From Volutella citrinella (lineage: Eukaryota > Ascomycota > Sordariomycetes > Hypocreales > Nectriaceae), in NCBI GenBank assembly GCA_034401135.1, contig JAWZSP010000002.1:2542001-2606000 (forward strand): 64,000 nucleotides of DNA, read 5' to 3'. Below, one piece after another: positions 25,671-36,255 of the stretch; positions within the stretch are counted from its first letter, which is position 1, and every line of letters begins with the position of its first letter. The position numbers were made by a program, and so were the translations under genes. Under the pieces are notes generated by a model. That model was not told the origin of the DNA and searched no databases. It worked only from the letters and a program-made list of their open reading frames with translations.

Positions 25671-28046
25671 ATGTCGACGACTATGACGCCCCCGAGTCAG
25701 CACAAGTCCGCGCGAGTCTTGGCATGCGTTCTCTGCCAGCACCGCAAGATCAAATGCGATCGCAACACGCCTTGCTCCAACTGCGTCAAGGTGTGTCAAA
25801 TACAAGAAGCCTATCACGATGATTCCACCTTGCCCTCTGTGTCCCCATTAATGTCCTCTCGTCTTGTCCTGCCTCGTCCCCCACCAGATCCGAGACACCC
25901 GGCCATGGAGAGCATGTTCTGACTAGAACCTAGGCCAATGTGACATGCACCCCAAGCACGCCCGCACCCGCGCGCAAACGACGTCGCCCTAACCAGGACC
26001 TTCAAGAGCGTCTCGCCCGCTGCGAAACGCTTCTCAAGCAATATGCCGACGGAACTGTGCCATCTCCTACCGTCCAACCGGCACAGATCCCCACAGCTAC
26101 CCCGGGTTCGATACCAGACTCCTCAGCCTCTACCCCGACTAGCCAAGAGCCCATATCTAAATGGAAGCCCACCGGGAAGATGGTCAAGGAGGATGGAGGA
26201 GTGCGGTTCATGGATAGCTATCTATGGGCAAGCATCCATGAGGAGGTAAGCAACTGACATACCTGCTACTTCTTTTCATCACCACACTCTAACTCTCGTC
26301 TATAGCTCCAGGCCATGAGAGAAATTGTAGACACCGACGACCCCGAAGATCACAGCGTTCTCGGATCAGAAGATTACAGCCCCGATGGCAATATAGACAT
26401 CCTCCTCCAGGGCGAAGGATGTACTCAACAAATCGAGGATTACCAGCCGGAGCCGGTCCATGTCTTTCGGTTATGGCAGCTCTTCATCGATCGAGTCAAC
26501 CCACTGATAAAGGTCATACACGTTCCCAGCGTCCAGCCTTACGCGATGGAGGCTGCGACCAATATGAGCAATATCCCACCCAACTACCAGGCCCTCCTAT
26601 TTTCAATTTTTACCATGGCCGTTGCGTCCCTGAATGACACGGAGACGATCCAGCTGCTGGGTATCGCCCGAGAGGAAGCGCTCCGAAAGTACACCGTTGG
26701 GACTAAAATTGCGCTCACAAACTTCAACTTCTTAAAAAATTACGACATGGTTGCCCTGCAATCTCTGCTATTGTATCTGGTAAATGCCCCCACCAACCAA
26801 CTGCTGGGGAGTCCTCGCTGACCAATTGAAGCTCTCCCTTCAAAATCGATATGACAGGCACGCAGCCTGGGTCCTTAGCGGCATGGTTGTTCGGATAGCG
26901 CAGAAGATGGGATACCACCGAGATGGTGATACTCTTGGCCTGACGCCCTTCGAGACCGAAATGCGACGACGGATGTGGTGGCAGATTATTCTGCAGGATG
27001 CTAAGAATGCCTTGACTTCTGGGTTGAGCCATTCCATGCTTCCTACAAACTGGGACACCAAAATGCCCCAGAACGTGAATGATGCAGACCTGTTTCCTGG
27101 GTCGACCGAGCCATTACAGCCTCGTGAGGGTCCGACCGAAATGGCCTTTTGTCTGATGGGCTACCAAATCGCCAAGTTTCTCATCAACGCGGACAGTCTC
27201 CACGGAACGTCTGGCATTGAGGCAGCGATTATGGCGCAGGAATCTGGCGATGACAGCGCGTCACCAGTCCCCCTGCAAAGATACCGTGCCCTCGTTGATG
27301 ACCTGGATATAAGTTTGGCTCAAGTGGAGGAGAGATACATTGATGCCACGGCAGGCAACGTGCATATCGCCGCTCTCACCATTCGCCCGATGCTGGTCAA
27401 GAAATTGAAGGAAATGATGGTTCCCATGAGAGAACAGCCAGAATGGGGTACTGAGCTCTTCAACAGCAAGGATAACCTCTTCAAAATTGTCTTGATGAAC
27501 ACCGAGCACAGTACGGATGCATATCGAACCATGGACCAAACTGGCTTTCTTTGGTTTGTCAAGTTCCATTTCCAGCTCGACTTATTTGCGGTCATGACTG
27601 GTCAGCTATGCCACCGCCCAACAGGCTCGCTCTCCGACAGGGGTTGGAGAATCTTGGAGACCATCTATCGCTACCACCAGGAGCTCATGGACATGTCGCA
27701 GAAACCCTATGCGGCACAAGCGCAACTCGTCCTCAAAGCCTGGAAGGCTCGTGAACAAGCATATAACCAGGCCGGACAACCCATCAAGTGTCCGGATTTC
27801 ATTTTCCGACTTCGCGAATGTGCAATCGAACCCCGTGGCCCAGATTCCCAGCACCAGACACCGGTTGTGCAACCGACTCCAACCTCTGCGCCGTCGCAAA
27901 TGACAGACATGGACCAATTCCTCGGTGGTTATCTGGACGTCTCGGCACTCAATTGGGACATGTGGGGCAACATGAACAATGGACAAAACCAAGCAGCCGC
28001 AAGCACCCTCTTCGGTGGGTTCCCAATGGGTGGTGGTATGAATTGA
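25671..28046 (+). CDS. Zn2Cys6 transcription factor with fungal-specific regulatory domain
   Basis: Four exons, 25671-25790, 25934-26245, 26306-26779 and 26832-28046, give 706 residues in frame. The zinc cluster is completed only by splicing: C19-x2-C22-x6-C29-x5-C35-x2-C38-x6-C45, with the first intron after residue 40, a common place in this family. A basic stretch (RKRRRP) and a coiled-coil-like segment (LQERLARCETLLKQY) follow, as in Gal4-type dimers. The centre, about residues 200-480, has the Fungal_trans features HVPSVQ, LLSLQNRYDRHAAW, GMVVRIAQKMGYHRDG and EMRRRMWWQI. The C-terminus is Gln/Met/Gly-rich. It is a nuclear DNA-binding regulator of unknown target. No biosynthetic cluster lies beside it. 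The ATG at 25671 was preferred because the upstream part of the frame has no ATG. Confidence 0.93.
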
Positions 28047-28574
28047 GGGAGGCATGTGGTTCTGTGTTAATGAGGCTGGAATTCTTTTTCTAGGCCAGAC
28101 AAGGCGAGCTTGCTCATCGGATATGCATTTGGGGAATCTCACATGGAGTTTATAAACAGGTTCATAGAAGGGTTATCGGGGCGTTTGGGTTACTGGCGGT
28201 TCCAAGAGGATAGCCTCTGCTGTGTTATGCGTTTTATTGGACCAATGCGGAAGTGGAAAGAAGGCCACCTGTATACCAGATACTGAAGCAATATCATGAC
28301 TTGTACAACAAAAGCAACAGAGGTGAACCTCATCCGATATGCTTGTCTGACACTTTCCCTTAAATCTTAGTTATTCCCGTGCCTCTATCCCTTCAAGCAA
28401 TGCGAATACTTGTGTGTCCTTGATGCCCACACCACACAAGACAGTCGTCATGTTGGGTTTTGCGATCTGTCGCCAGGGAATCTGGCAGGGGCCGAAAATA
28501 AACATTATCATGCTCTATGGCATCAAATTGATAACTCATCATACATATATAAGATCATTCCTAGAGTTATGGCA

Positions 28575-29000
28575 TCATCCAGCTCTATGGCGATTGTCCA
28601 GCCAGATCGAGAGTTCTCCAACAGCTTCTGCGACATGTAGTATTACAGAGATCGAGACTGTTCTGACTATGCCCCCCCCAAGGAGGGTACCAAGCGGCCA
28701 ACCGCTAATAGACAGAGCTACAGCTGAAGTAGGCGAGGGGTTGGGAGGGGGAGTGGGTGGTGGCGTGGGAGGAGATCGTGGCGGACTGGGAGGAGGAGTT
28801 GACCAATAATTCGGATTCGGATTCGGATTCGGGATCGGATTGAACAACGCATATTCTGATAGGGCCATGTCTGAACTATTAGGGGTGCCAAACAGGGTAT
28901 TCTCGGGTCTAATTGTCAGTTGATCGGGCTGGCGATGATTGGGGCTCTGGCCACTGAGACTGTGACTGCCGGTGCTGGCTTTGCTGTATCGGGGTGTCAT
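28575..29000 (-). CDS. Doubtful small Pro-rich protein
   Basis: A 141-codon frame starts with an ATG at 29000. Its centre is low complexity: alternating Asn-Pro pairs (from the hexamer repeat), then Pro/Ser/Thr repeats around residues 68-93. The C-terminal third has a moderately hydrophobic stretch near GTLLGGGIVRTVSISVILHV. No homologue or domain comes to mind. Repeat-driven open frames often arise by chance, so this is listed only as a possibility. Confidence 0.2.
   Translation of the reverse strand: MTPRYSKASTGSHSLSGQSPNHRQPDQLTIRPENTLFGTPNSSDMALSEYALFNPIPNPNPNPNYWSTPPPSPPRSPPTPPPTPPPNPSPTSAVALSISGWPLGTLLGGGIVRTVSISVILHVAEAVGELSIWLDNRHRAG
28809..28832 (+). repeat. ATTCGG hexamer microsatellite, four units
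   Basis: Four exact copies of ATTCGG are followed by a degenerate GGATCGG. On the minus strand it reads as Asn-Pro repeats in the doubtful frame 28575-29000. Confidence 0.9.
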
Positions 29001-29925
29001 ACAGCTTCCCTCGTGGGCTCATGTGCAGTTTACTTATAAGAGCCTTCTTATTCGTGGGTTCTGGCGGCATCACCTGGTTCACCTACCTGGGGCGGCTTCT
29101 ATTCACACATGAGTGGAATGAGCAAAGCTGGCGCTCGTTGATCAGTTCACCCCCGGCCACCCAACCTGATTGATGGACCCAAAGGATTGCACTGCTAATT
29201 AGGTGCATTCACACACGAGTTGGGCCTTTGGCGATTTGACACTGTCATTCTCCATCCGTGAAGGGGGGACACGGAAGAGTGTGACTTTCCTGACAGCTGC
29301 AGCTGCGGCCCGTCATGAGTTCAATGTTGTCTGATGACGATTGAGAATTTCAGAGGCTAATCTCCCTACAGTTTCGCCATATGGCGCTGGCCGTACAGCT
29401 GACTTCGCATCCAGCCGTGCAGATACGACTATCAAGGACACAAGGGGTGGTTGAAGAGTATCCCGCTGTCCTGTCTTCGGCCATGCAGCCACACCATTCA
29501 TTGCGCAGTCGGATTCATCAAAACACACAGGGCGGTGCCACGGATAGTTGAATCTCACATCACGCTCATAGGCTGTGACGTGCGTGATAACATATTGTTG
29601 CATCGAGGCAATGGTGTACGAGCCAAACTATGTAGAATTTTCTGTCACTGTGGGAAATGTAGATCTCAAAATGAAACGGCACCTAGACGGAGAACAAACT
29701 AGGTGCCGAGATTAACGACGGATCTCCTTCTTCTCAGATCAGTCCTTGGGTCCAAAGACCCTGTCTGCCACGCTGCCCATTCTGACTAGGCAGCATGCGA
29801 CGGACGTTCTTACTATCTGAGGAGGGAAGAAAGAAAAGAAACAAAATCCGACCAGGCGAGATCGCGACAAAGAGCAGAGAACGGGGTCTGTGCACGCTGA
29901 CTAAGGCGAGCGGCTTCCGGAAAGT

Positions 29926-29990
29926 CACGTGCGTCTAAGTAGCCGAGCCCCACGTGACCGCGAACTTTTATCCAGTTATGGGCTCACGTG
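29926..29990. promoter_or_regulatory. Cluster of three CACGTG E-boxes upstream of SDHC
   Basis: CACGTG occurs at 29926-29931, 29951-29956 and 29985-29990, about 360-430 bp upstream of the SDHC start codon. The first and third are preceded by T (TCACGTG) and the second is followed by AC. A GATTGG (reverse CCAAT) follows near 30019. Binding by a Cbf1-like bHLH or HAP complex is an inference. Confidence 0.55.
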
Positions 29991-30352
29991 ATGGTAGGGA
30001 TGAGGAATTGCAAGCCACCGATTGGCCAGGCTGGACCGAGAAGCCGAGGATCCGTTCCGATGTGCGTAGTGGCCCAGCGTCAAATGGCAGCGTGAAATAG
30101 AGGCGTCAACCAAAACGTCGAGAGAACGCCATCCCAACCCGCCCCCAGGTCAACCCAAAGGTCTGCAAACCCACAGGAGGTCAAGCTCGCCGCACCGAAT
30201 CGCATCCCACCCCCATCACCTCCCACGCCCGCGATCCTCCTCCCGGCATCGGAACTGCAGAAGCGCGTCCAACTTGGGATTTCGACCTCTGGGAAAACCT
30301 TCGGCTTTCGGTCATACTTTTGATAGCAGTGTTCCTCCCCAACACCGTCACC

Positions 30353-31070
30353 ATGATCGCGCAACGAGTTGGCATCTCCGCCCTTCGACAAGGTGCGCTC
30401 CCGCGATCCCTGCGTCGCTCAATTGATGTCCCAGCGCTTCCTCATACTGACCCGTGATCCTCCCAGGCGCGGCCAAGCCCAGCAGCCTCTTCATCTCCAA
30501 GACGCTGCCTCGGGCTGCTCTGGCTGCTGGCATGTCCACCACCACCACCCGGTAAGCTCGCCCAGCGTATCCGTCCTCCAAGCCGTTGTGTCTCCTGCGA
30601 ATCTCTGACCCGTTCTCGCCGCCAGACCCGCCGGCATGGCCAAGCTCTCCCAGGAAGAGGGCCGCAGCATCCTCGTCAACCAGCGCCTCAACCGCCCCGT
30701 CTCCCCCCACCTGGGCATCTACAAGATTGAGCAGATCTGGCTCGGCACCTCTGCCTGGACCCGTATCACCGGCTGCACCCTCTCCGGCGCCCTCTACGCC
30801 TACGCCACCGCCTACCTCGTCGCTCCCCTCCTCGGCTGGCACCTCGAGACCGCCAGCCTCGTCTCCGCCTTCGCTGGCCTGCCTCTCCTCGTCAAGGGCG
30901 GCATCAAGTTCTTCTTCGCCTTCCCCTTCTCCTTCCACTTCTTCGCCGGTCTCAAGCACCTGACGTGCGACCTCGCCAAGGGATTCTCCCGCCCCGTCAT
31001 CAAGAAGACCGATACCGCCATCTGGTCCCTCGGCATCATTGGTGGACTGGCCCTTGCTTTCTTGCTGTAA
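30353..31070 (+). CDS. SDH3: Succinate dehydrogenase cytochrome b560 subunit (complex II, SDHC)
   Basis: Exons are 30353-30392, 30467-30551 and 30626-31070 (two introns of 74 nt), giving 189 residues. The N-terminus (MIAQRVGISALRQ, then a Ser/Lys/Arg-rich stretch to about residue 41) is a mitochondrial presequence. The mature part has the family motif RPVSPHLGIY and three membrane helices near residues 88-110, 118-150 and 165-188. The segment SFHFFAGLKHLTCDLAKGF carries the His expected to ligate haem b. The subunit anchors complex II in the inner mitochondrial membrane and forms the ubiquinone site with SDHD; residues of this subunit are where resistance to SDHI fungicides arises in other species. 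It is convergent with TAF6. The identification is firm. Confidence 0.96.
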
Positions 31071-31404
31071 AACTATCAACTCACCTAGGGACGAGGGAGA
31101 AGAAAAAGATGGGCTGTACTGGGATGGAGGCGTCATTAGATGGAGTAAACGCCGTGAAGGGCAGGGATTGGGATACCCAGTCGGACACAAGTTGGGGGCT
31201 CCTGTGTAGACATACCAGCCATGAAACGGCTTTCCCGAGTTTTTAACAAACAATTGATCATTTGTATACAGCTACTGGTGATGCTCATTGCTACCCACCG
31301 CCTGATATATCTCGTAGTTTTGTGGTTCAAAGCCAGATCCGGAACGCCGTTCGCCCCCGCCATCCCCCGTCCTTCCCTCTCATCGCTGCTCCCTATTACC
31401 GCCT
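31071..31404. other. Convergent 3' spacer
   Basis: It separates the stops of SDH3 and TAF6 and must contain both 3' untranslated regions. A short AT-richer part lies near 31240-31330. No gene is visible. Confidence 0.6.
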
Positions 31405-32849
31405 CTACTCCAGGGATCGAGCATCCAGGATGGTGCGGATGAGGCGCGAGTTCCCAGTCGCCGCGACCTTCTGCCCTACGACCGGTCCGATGAAATCGAG
31501 TAGCTCCTGGGCGGCTGTCTCCGCCGTGATGCCGTTGACCCCGTTGACCTCCTTCTCCGCACGGTGCTCCAGGGATACGACGGCCTGCACGATGCCTTGC
31601 ACCAGCATCTCATATTCGATGGTGCCCTCGGCCTTTTCCTTGAGGGGCTGCAAAATAGCCTGATCGAATGTCTTGAGGTTTCGCAACACCAGTACACGGA
31701 TTGCTTCAGGACCGCCAGCCTCAAGAAGACCGTGAATGGCACCGTAAAGGACCGCAGGTGGCTTCGTTGGGTCCAAAAAGTATTTGAGACACGTCCGTGT
31801 GAGCTTTGGCCGTAGCAATGTGTTGGAGGCAGAGTACTTGCGCGCAATCTGCCCGACCAGAGAAGCAGCGAGCTGTCGCAGGTCGTACTGGTCCCTCAGT
31901 GCATCGGTGCCTTCTTCGGAGCCCAGCTTTCGGGCCATGAGGCACGTCAGGGCGGGCGCAGAAAGCGGGCTAGCGTAAGGATCGAGGAAGAGGCTCTTGT
32001 TTTCGATTAGCGCGTTGGTGAGCTCCATCATCTGCTTAAGAGTGAATGTGTCGTCCAGATGGTGTGTCACGCGGTCCATGATGAAGTTGATGAAGTAAGG
32101 GATGAGTTGGTGAAGTCCCGGGTCGTCTCGAACAGAGCCCAGCGCAGCCTGTCGCAGCCGTTCCACCTCCTCATCCGGGTTGTCGTCGAGGATGGCAGCC
32201 TGGATCTTGTCAAAGTAGAGAATGAGCTCCTTGCTCACAATGTGCTTGACAGAGGGCTTCATGGAAGCAGTGTCGTTTCCAGCCAAAGCAGATAGAGCAG
32301 GGTTAGCGCCAGGACCCTTTGGCAGAAGCTCCTGCGATCGAGACTCGGACGTCGTCGGGTTCTGGGGAATAGAAGGCTGGACGCCCTCGATGGCGAGCCA
32401 GTGGGCTACGGGATGAGTATTAGCCATACGGAGTGAAGCGCGAGAGGGATATGCCATGTACCAGTAAAGCTCATATCGCGCGGGACCTTTGGTAGAGGCG
32501 CATTGATGAGCTTCTCAAAGTCCACCTCCTCATCCTCAATGTAGAAGAGCGGCTGGCCGGGGCCGAGACTTGCTTCGCCGTAGCGCAAGGGGCGCGTCGA
32601 GTCGTATCCATATAGCGGTTCGACGTCGAGGGCGCGGAGGGCAAGGGAGATGTCGTTGACGGTGAGTGTGGTGCGGCGCGCGGCGCGCATGAAGCGGAGC
32701 GATTCGACAATGATCTGGCCGATGCGGTACTCGACGTCCTGCGTTAGGCACTTGAGGGCCTCCTCGTTGAGGGAGCCTATGCCAACAGACTCGGCGACAT
32801 CCTTCACATTGTCTGGGTTCCAGAGCAGCTTGGGCGTATCGGTAGCCAT
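31405..32849 (-). CDS. TAF6: TFIID/SAGA subunit TAF6
   Basis: Exons are 32849-32462 and 32405-31405 (intron of 56 nt), giving 462 residues. The histone-fold domain occupies about residues 8-72 ([20 protein letters not shown], then [20 protein letters not shown]) and pairs with TAF9 in an H3/H4-like unit. The linker has PLYGYDS and the acidic stretch [11 protein letters not shown]. The C-terminal half is the TAF6 HEAT-repeat domain, with [15 protein letters not shown] helices and the motif [12 protein letters not shown] in the form [11 protein letters not shown]. Length and domain order match fungal TAF6, a core subunit of TFIID that is shared with SAGA in yeast. The intron was placed by a GTACAT donor, a GCTAAT branch point and a TAG acceptor; splicing joins SFT to [11 protein letters not shown]. 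Confidence 0.95.
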
Positions 32850-33786
32850 GGCGCGCGGTGGTGGTTGGTGCTGCTTTGGCGATGATGAATGTGGTGTTTG
32901 GACGAATCGGGTGTAGAAAAGCGCAAGTCAACGGGTCTGAGCACACTTGGAAAGCGGGTAGTGTGGCTGGTGGCAGCCGCGGCTTGAGCCCCACCATGGC
33001 TGGTGGCAGGGATGTCAATCTGATTCGGAACCATGCTCATAGGAGGCATGAGAGATGATTCTAAGCAAGAGAACAACCGTTGGTGTCTTTGATTTTAATT
33101 TTATTGACTAAACTCCCGTTCCTTGTTGATCTCGAAAGCTATCCCCTGGGAACGTATTGTAGTGTTGCGAAACATCCTCATCGGCAACTTCCCGACCGTA
33201 ACATCTCTCAAACTGTACGGCGTTTAATCGTATAATCTCAGGGTGACTCTAAAAAAGGTTACTTTAAACTGGAGAGCCGCGTCAACTGTAGATCTAGTTT
33301 GGGACATGAATCTGAAATTTATCAGATCCAGGGATGGCGTATTTTGCTTGAACAGGCGATTAGGACCCGCACAATGCGATACGACTTTGTATACGTTATA
33401 CGCGTAAAGGGAGACAATCGGACCAACAAACGGATGCATCCAAAACGACCGCATAATGGAGCCGTTACGGCGCGTGTAATACGAAAAAGGGACGCGTAAT
33501 GGCTTATTTTGAAGCTTAATCGTTTGGTGGACCTTTGCCATCATCTCTGCGCTTCTATAAAGCTCCCCTTTGTTCGTGTCATGAAGATTCATTCCTCGAT
33601 ATTTCACACCCAAAGCCTTTGCTGACGGTCATTACTGTTTCCTACTCAAACCAGAAAACAACAACAAAACAAAGAAAAATCGATAGCCGAGACGGCACGC
33701 CTTCCAGCCCTTTGACTGACCTCGAAACCGACCCCACGACACATCTTTTCTTCAGCAGAACTCAGGACAGGCTGACCACCTTCAAG
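32850..33786. promoter_or_regulatory. Divergent promoter region of TAF6 and the four-helix protein gene
   Basis: About 0.94 kb between two start codons. An AT-rich part lies at about 33080-33115. The minus-strand frame 33224-33613 begins with a non-ATG codon and has no domain. No other gene is visible. Confidence 0.5.
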
Positions 33787-34484
33787 ATGTTGGACGGAGT
33801 CAAGTCATTCTTCAGAAGCAGTTGGTTCGACGCCAAGCACAAAACAAAGCTACATGTGGCTGAGCTGGTCCTCGTCGTCCTCGTCATCGGATTGACCATT
33901 GCGAAAATGAGCACAAAACCGGCGGGAGTGCCCACGACAAGATCCGATATGATCGGCATCACCATGGTATGCATTCAACTAGAAACCCCGACCCGCAGAA
34001 GGAAACCAGTACTGATCATGGCATATTTGATTTGATAGGGAGTCAAAACCTTGGTTGTGCTAATGTATCAACTCCTCACCCAGCACGTGTCGCGGCTTCA
34101 GAGATGGGGCAGCCTTAAGGCATACACAATTCTCAACTTCCTAGAGATCCTCTTCTGGTTCGTGGTGGTAATCATTACCCTCATGGGCATCACTAGGTTC
34201 TGCCAGGGTGTGAGCTGCGGCCTGAACTGGCTCGTGGTCCTGGTCGCCTTCGTGATGGTGTACGTAACATCTCGCCCATCCAGGTCCCAAGCAGCTGAGC
34301 CAGAATGCTAACATGCATTCAAATTAGTGCCCTTTCTCTCTGGGCGGCAGTCATTTGCCTACACGATTTCCGCCACTTCAAAAATTACGGCACGCACAGG
34401 GGCGCCTCACTGCCCCAGCACCAGCAGCGACCATTCGACCCTCGTTACGACTCTTCCTTCACAAGCCAGTCTATGGGGAAATGA
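33787..34484 (+). CDS. Four-helix MARVEL-like membrane protein
   Basis: Exons are 33787-33966, 34039-34259 and 34328-34484, giving 185 residues in frame. Four hydrophobic segments are visible, at about residues 24-42 (VAELVLVVLVIGLTIAKM), 54-80, 88-108 (LNFLEILFWFVVVIITLMGI) and 115-143. The last helix is completed only by the third exon (ALSLWAAVICL). A polar tail with His/Gln/Ser follows. The arrangement of short polar termini and four helices matches fungal proteins with a MARVEL-like domain, which act in membrane apposition and vesicle traffic; the assignment to that family is an inference from topology. The ORF track alone would give three unrelated fragments. Introns have GTATGC and GTACGT donors. 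Confidence 0.8.
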
Positions 34485-34931
34485 GAAATTAGAAACCACG
34501 GAAGCGAAATATATGAGGCATCTCTCCCAGAGGCCTCTCGAGGAGTGATATGACACTTACTGGTTGGGGGGGTGGTTTTCCAGTCAATTCTACGACAGAT
34601 GCCATGCATAGCATCTCAACCACATTGTTAGTTCAGCAAGAGTCACAATTAACGTTTAAGAAATGAAGCAACTGGTGGCCTCCTTGTCCACTAAGCTTGA
34701 GGTCTCTGCACTACAAAAGGTTGTTACAAAACATCGTGATGAACTCACGGATGTCAGAGTTTTTCAACCTTTGTGGGCACATGCCCATTATTTTTTATTG
34801 TACTTTCTGCCGTTTATCAGCGTTTAGCATTTGGGCCGTGGGAAAAAGTAGGCAAGGAGCGTAGTTTATTAGAATGAATTTAGCTGTCCATTACTATGAA
34901 CCAAAGCCAGGACTCATATGATCCCTGCCAT
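34485..34931. other. Convergent 3' spacer
   Basis: It lies between the stops of the four-helix protein gene and the dehydrogenase gene. It is relatively AT-rich near 34790-34870. No gene or repeat is visible. Confidence 0.55.
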
Positions 34932-35795
34932 CTAAGCCGCGAGGGTAATTGTGAGAAGCGATTCATCGGCCGCAAGATCGTCTTTCAATGCCTTGAGCTC
35001 ATCCACATCCCAGCTGGCCTCCACAAACCTGTGGTTGAGGAACTTGGCTTCATCACTCACAGCCCAAACAGCGAAATCGCCCGTCAGGCTAATGTCATCG
35101 TACTTGTAACCGTAGGACTTGATGTACGGCTTCAGGGGCAGCGTGAGGTTTGTGTCAATCAACCCTGGGTGGAACTGAATGACGGTGAAGTCGGGGTTCT
35201 CATAGGAGTAGAACTCAAACATCTTGTAGGCAGCGAGTCGCGAAGCACGATAGCTGGAGGCGCCGTGCATATACGGAATGTAAATTGCGGCGGTGGAAAC
35301 GTGGAGGACGGCCGCCTGTTTCGCGGCGAAGGGATGGAAGGCCCGGAGGAGGTTGAAGTTGCCACGCGTGGAGACATCGAAGCAACTCAGCCAGTCGTCG
35401 GCCTCTGAGTCGACAATGCTCTTGACATCGGCGATCAGCCCGGCATTTGCGACAAGAACATCGATCTTGGCTTGGACCAAGGTGGCGAAGGACTCCATAG
35501 CCGAGTACAGTGCCTTGTCGTCAAGAATGTCGGCGATGAAAGTCCACACTTTGGTCCCTGGCTTGCTGGCCTCGATATCTGCCTTGGTTTCCAAGAGCGT
35601 CTTCTCGGTTCTGCCGAACAGAGCCAGGTTGGAAACGCCGGCCTGGGCGAAGGACTTTGCAATTGCAGCCCCGATGCCTGTGCCCCCACCGGTGATGACG
35701 GCGTTCTTTCCCTTCAATGAAAGCTCTGGGCGATCAGGAGAGATTGCTGGGTATGTGGTGTGACGAGTTGACGTGATGCTGACTTTGGGTGCCAT
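34932..35795 (-). CDS. Short-chain dehydrogenase/reductase with an altered catalytic motif
   Basis: A single exon encodes 287 residues from an ATG at 35795. The Rossmann motif TGGGTGIG is at residues 35-42, the structural NAG at 117-119, and a candidate catalytic Ser at 167 (VLHVSTAA). The active-site Tyr is Y182, but the expected YxxxK reads Y-R-A-S-R, so residue 186 is Arg instead of Lys. A Lys occurs only at 191. The C-terminal part has FHPGLIDTNLT, the usual PG segment after the nucleotide site. It is likely cytosolic and NAD(P)-dependent by family, but activity is uncertain given the substitution. The substrate is unknown. It is divergent from a bZIP-like regulator and shares a 460-bp promoter with it. 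Confidence 0.9.
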   Translation of the reverse strand: MAPKVSITSTRHTTYPAISPDRPELSLKGKNAVITGGGTGIGAAIAKSFAQAGVSNLALFGRTEKTLLETKADIEASKPGTKVWTFIADILDDKALYSAMESFATLVQAKIDVLVANAGLIADVKSIVDSEADDWLSCFDVSTRGNFNLLRAFHPFAAKQAAVLHVSTAAIYIPYMHGASSYRASRLAAYKMFEFYSYENPDFTVIQFHPGLIDTNLTLPLKPYIKSYGYKYDDISLTGDFAVWAVSDEAKFLNHRFVEASWDVDELKALKDDLAADESLLTITLAA

Positions 35796-36255
35796 GGTTT
35801 ATAATTGACGATGCGTGTAAGTGCTAGAGGAAGTTGGATGAATGAAGATGCTGAGTTTGCGGTGCTTGTCACATCTTTCCAAAAAAAATCGACTGAGATA
35901 TCAAGATACTTATAATTCTCAGTTCCTCAGCGATTCATGCCCCAAATGTTTCCAGACCTCGTTCTTTTAATAAGCCAGCGATCCCTCATTGTAGGGAAGT
36001 CAATTGTCGTCTTCCTCTTTGGGAGCTATAACGTTGCCCGCTATGCCTAAATGGGCCCCATAACGTTATCGGCGGACTCTGTTAACGACATCCTCCACCG
36101 CTCCTGCCTATTAGTAATGTATAAGCTGAGAAATGGACGGATGAACCCTTCTCATCTTCAAACAACATCGCAAAGCCCAAAATCGCCAGTAACGTTATTG
36201 CCATCCTAGCCTCGCCTGTGCACTTGAGCCGCGAACTTGACAGCTCTCGTTCCCA
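35796..36255. promoter_or_regulatory. Shared promoter with three TAACGTT palindromes
   Basis: The divergent spacer holds TAACGTT at 36029-36035, the perfect palindrome ATAACGTTAT at 36060-36069, and TAACGTTA at 36190-36197. A GTTAAC lies near 36081. The sites are 59-227 bp upstream of the bZIP gene and 234-402 bp upstream of the dehydrogenase gene. Palindromic AC-GT cores suit bZIP dimers, which suggests autoregulation and co-regulation; this is an inference. A run of eight A residues near 35880-35888 lies in the dehydrogenase leader. Confidence 0.55.

Larger units (their letters stand above)
28047..30352. other. Spacer between the Zn2Cys6 gene and SDHC
   Basis: It contains one doubtful Pro-rich frame, a hexamer repeat and a cluster of CACGTG sites, all listed separately. 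Otherwise only short domainless frames are visible. Confidence 0.5.

Noticed and set aside
33224..33613. 129-codon minus-strand frame between TAF6 and the four-helix gene
   Set aside because: The frame begins at a TTG and lies in a divergent promoter; no homologous motif was recognised.
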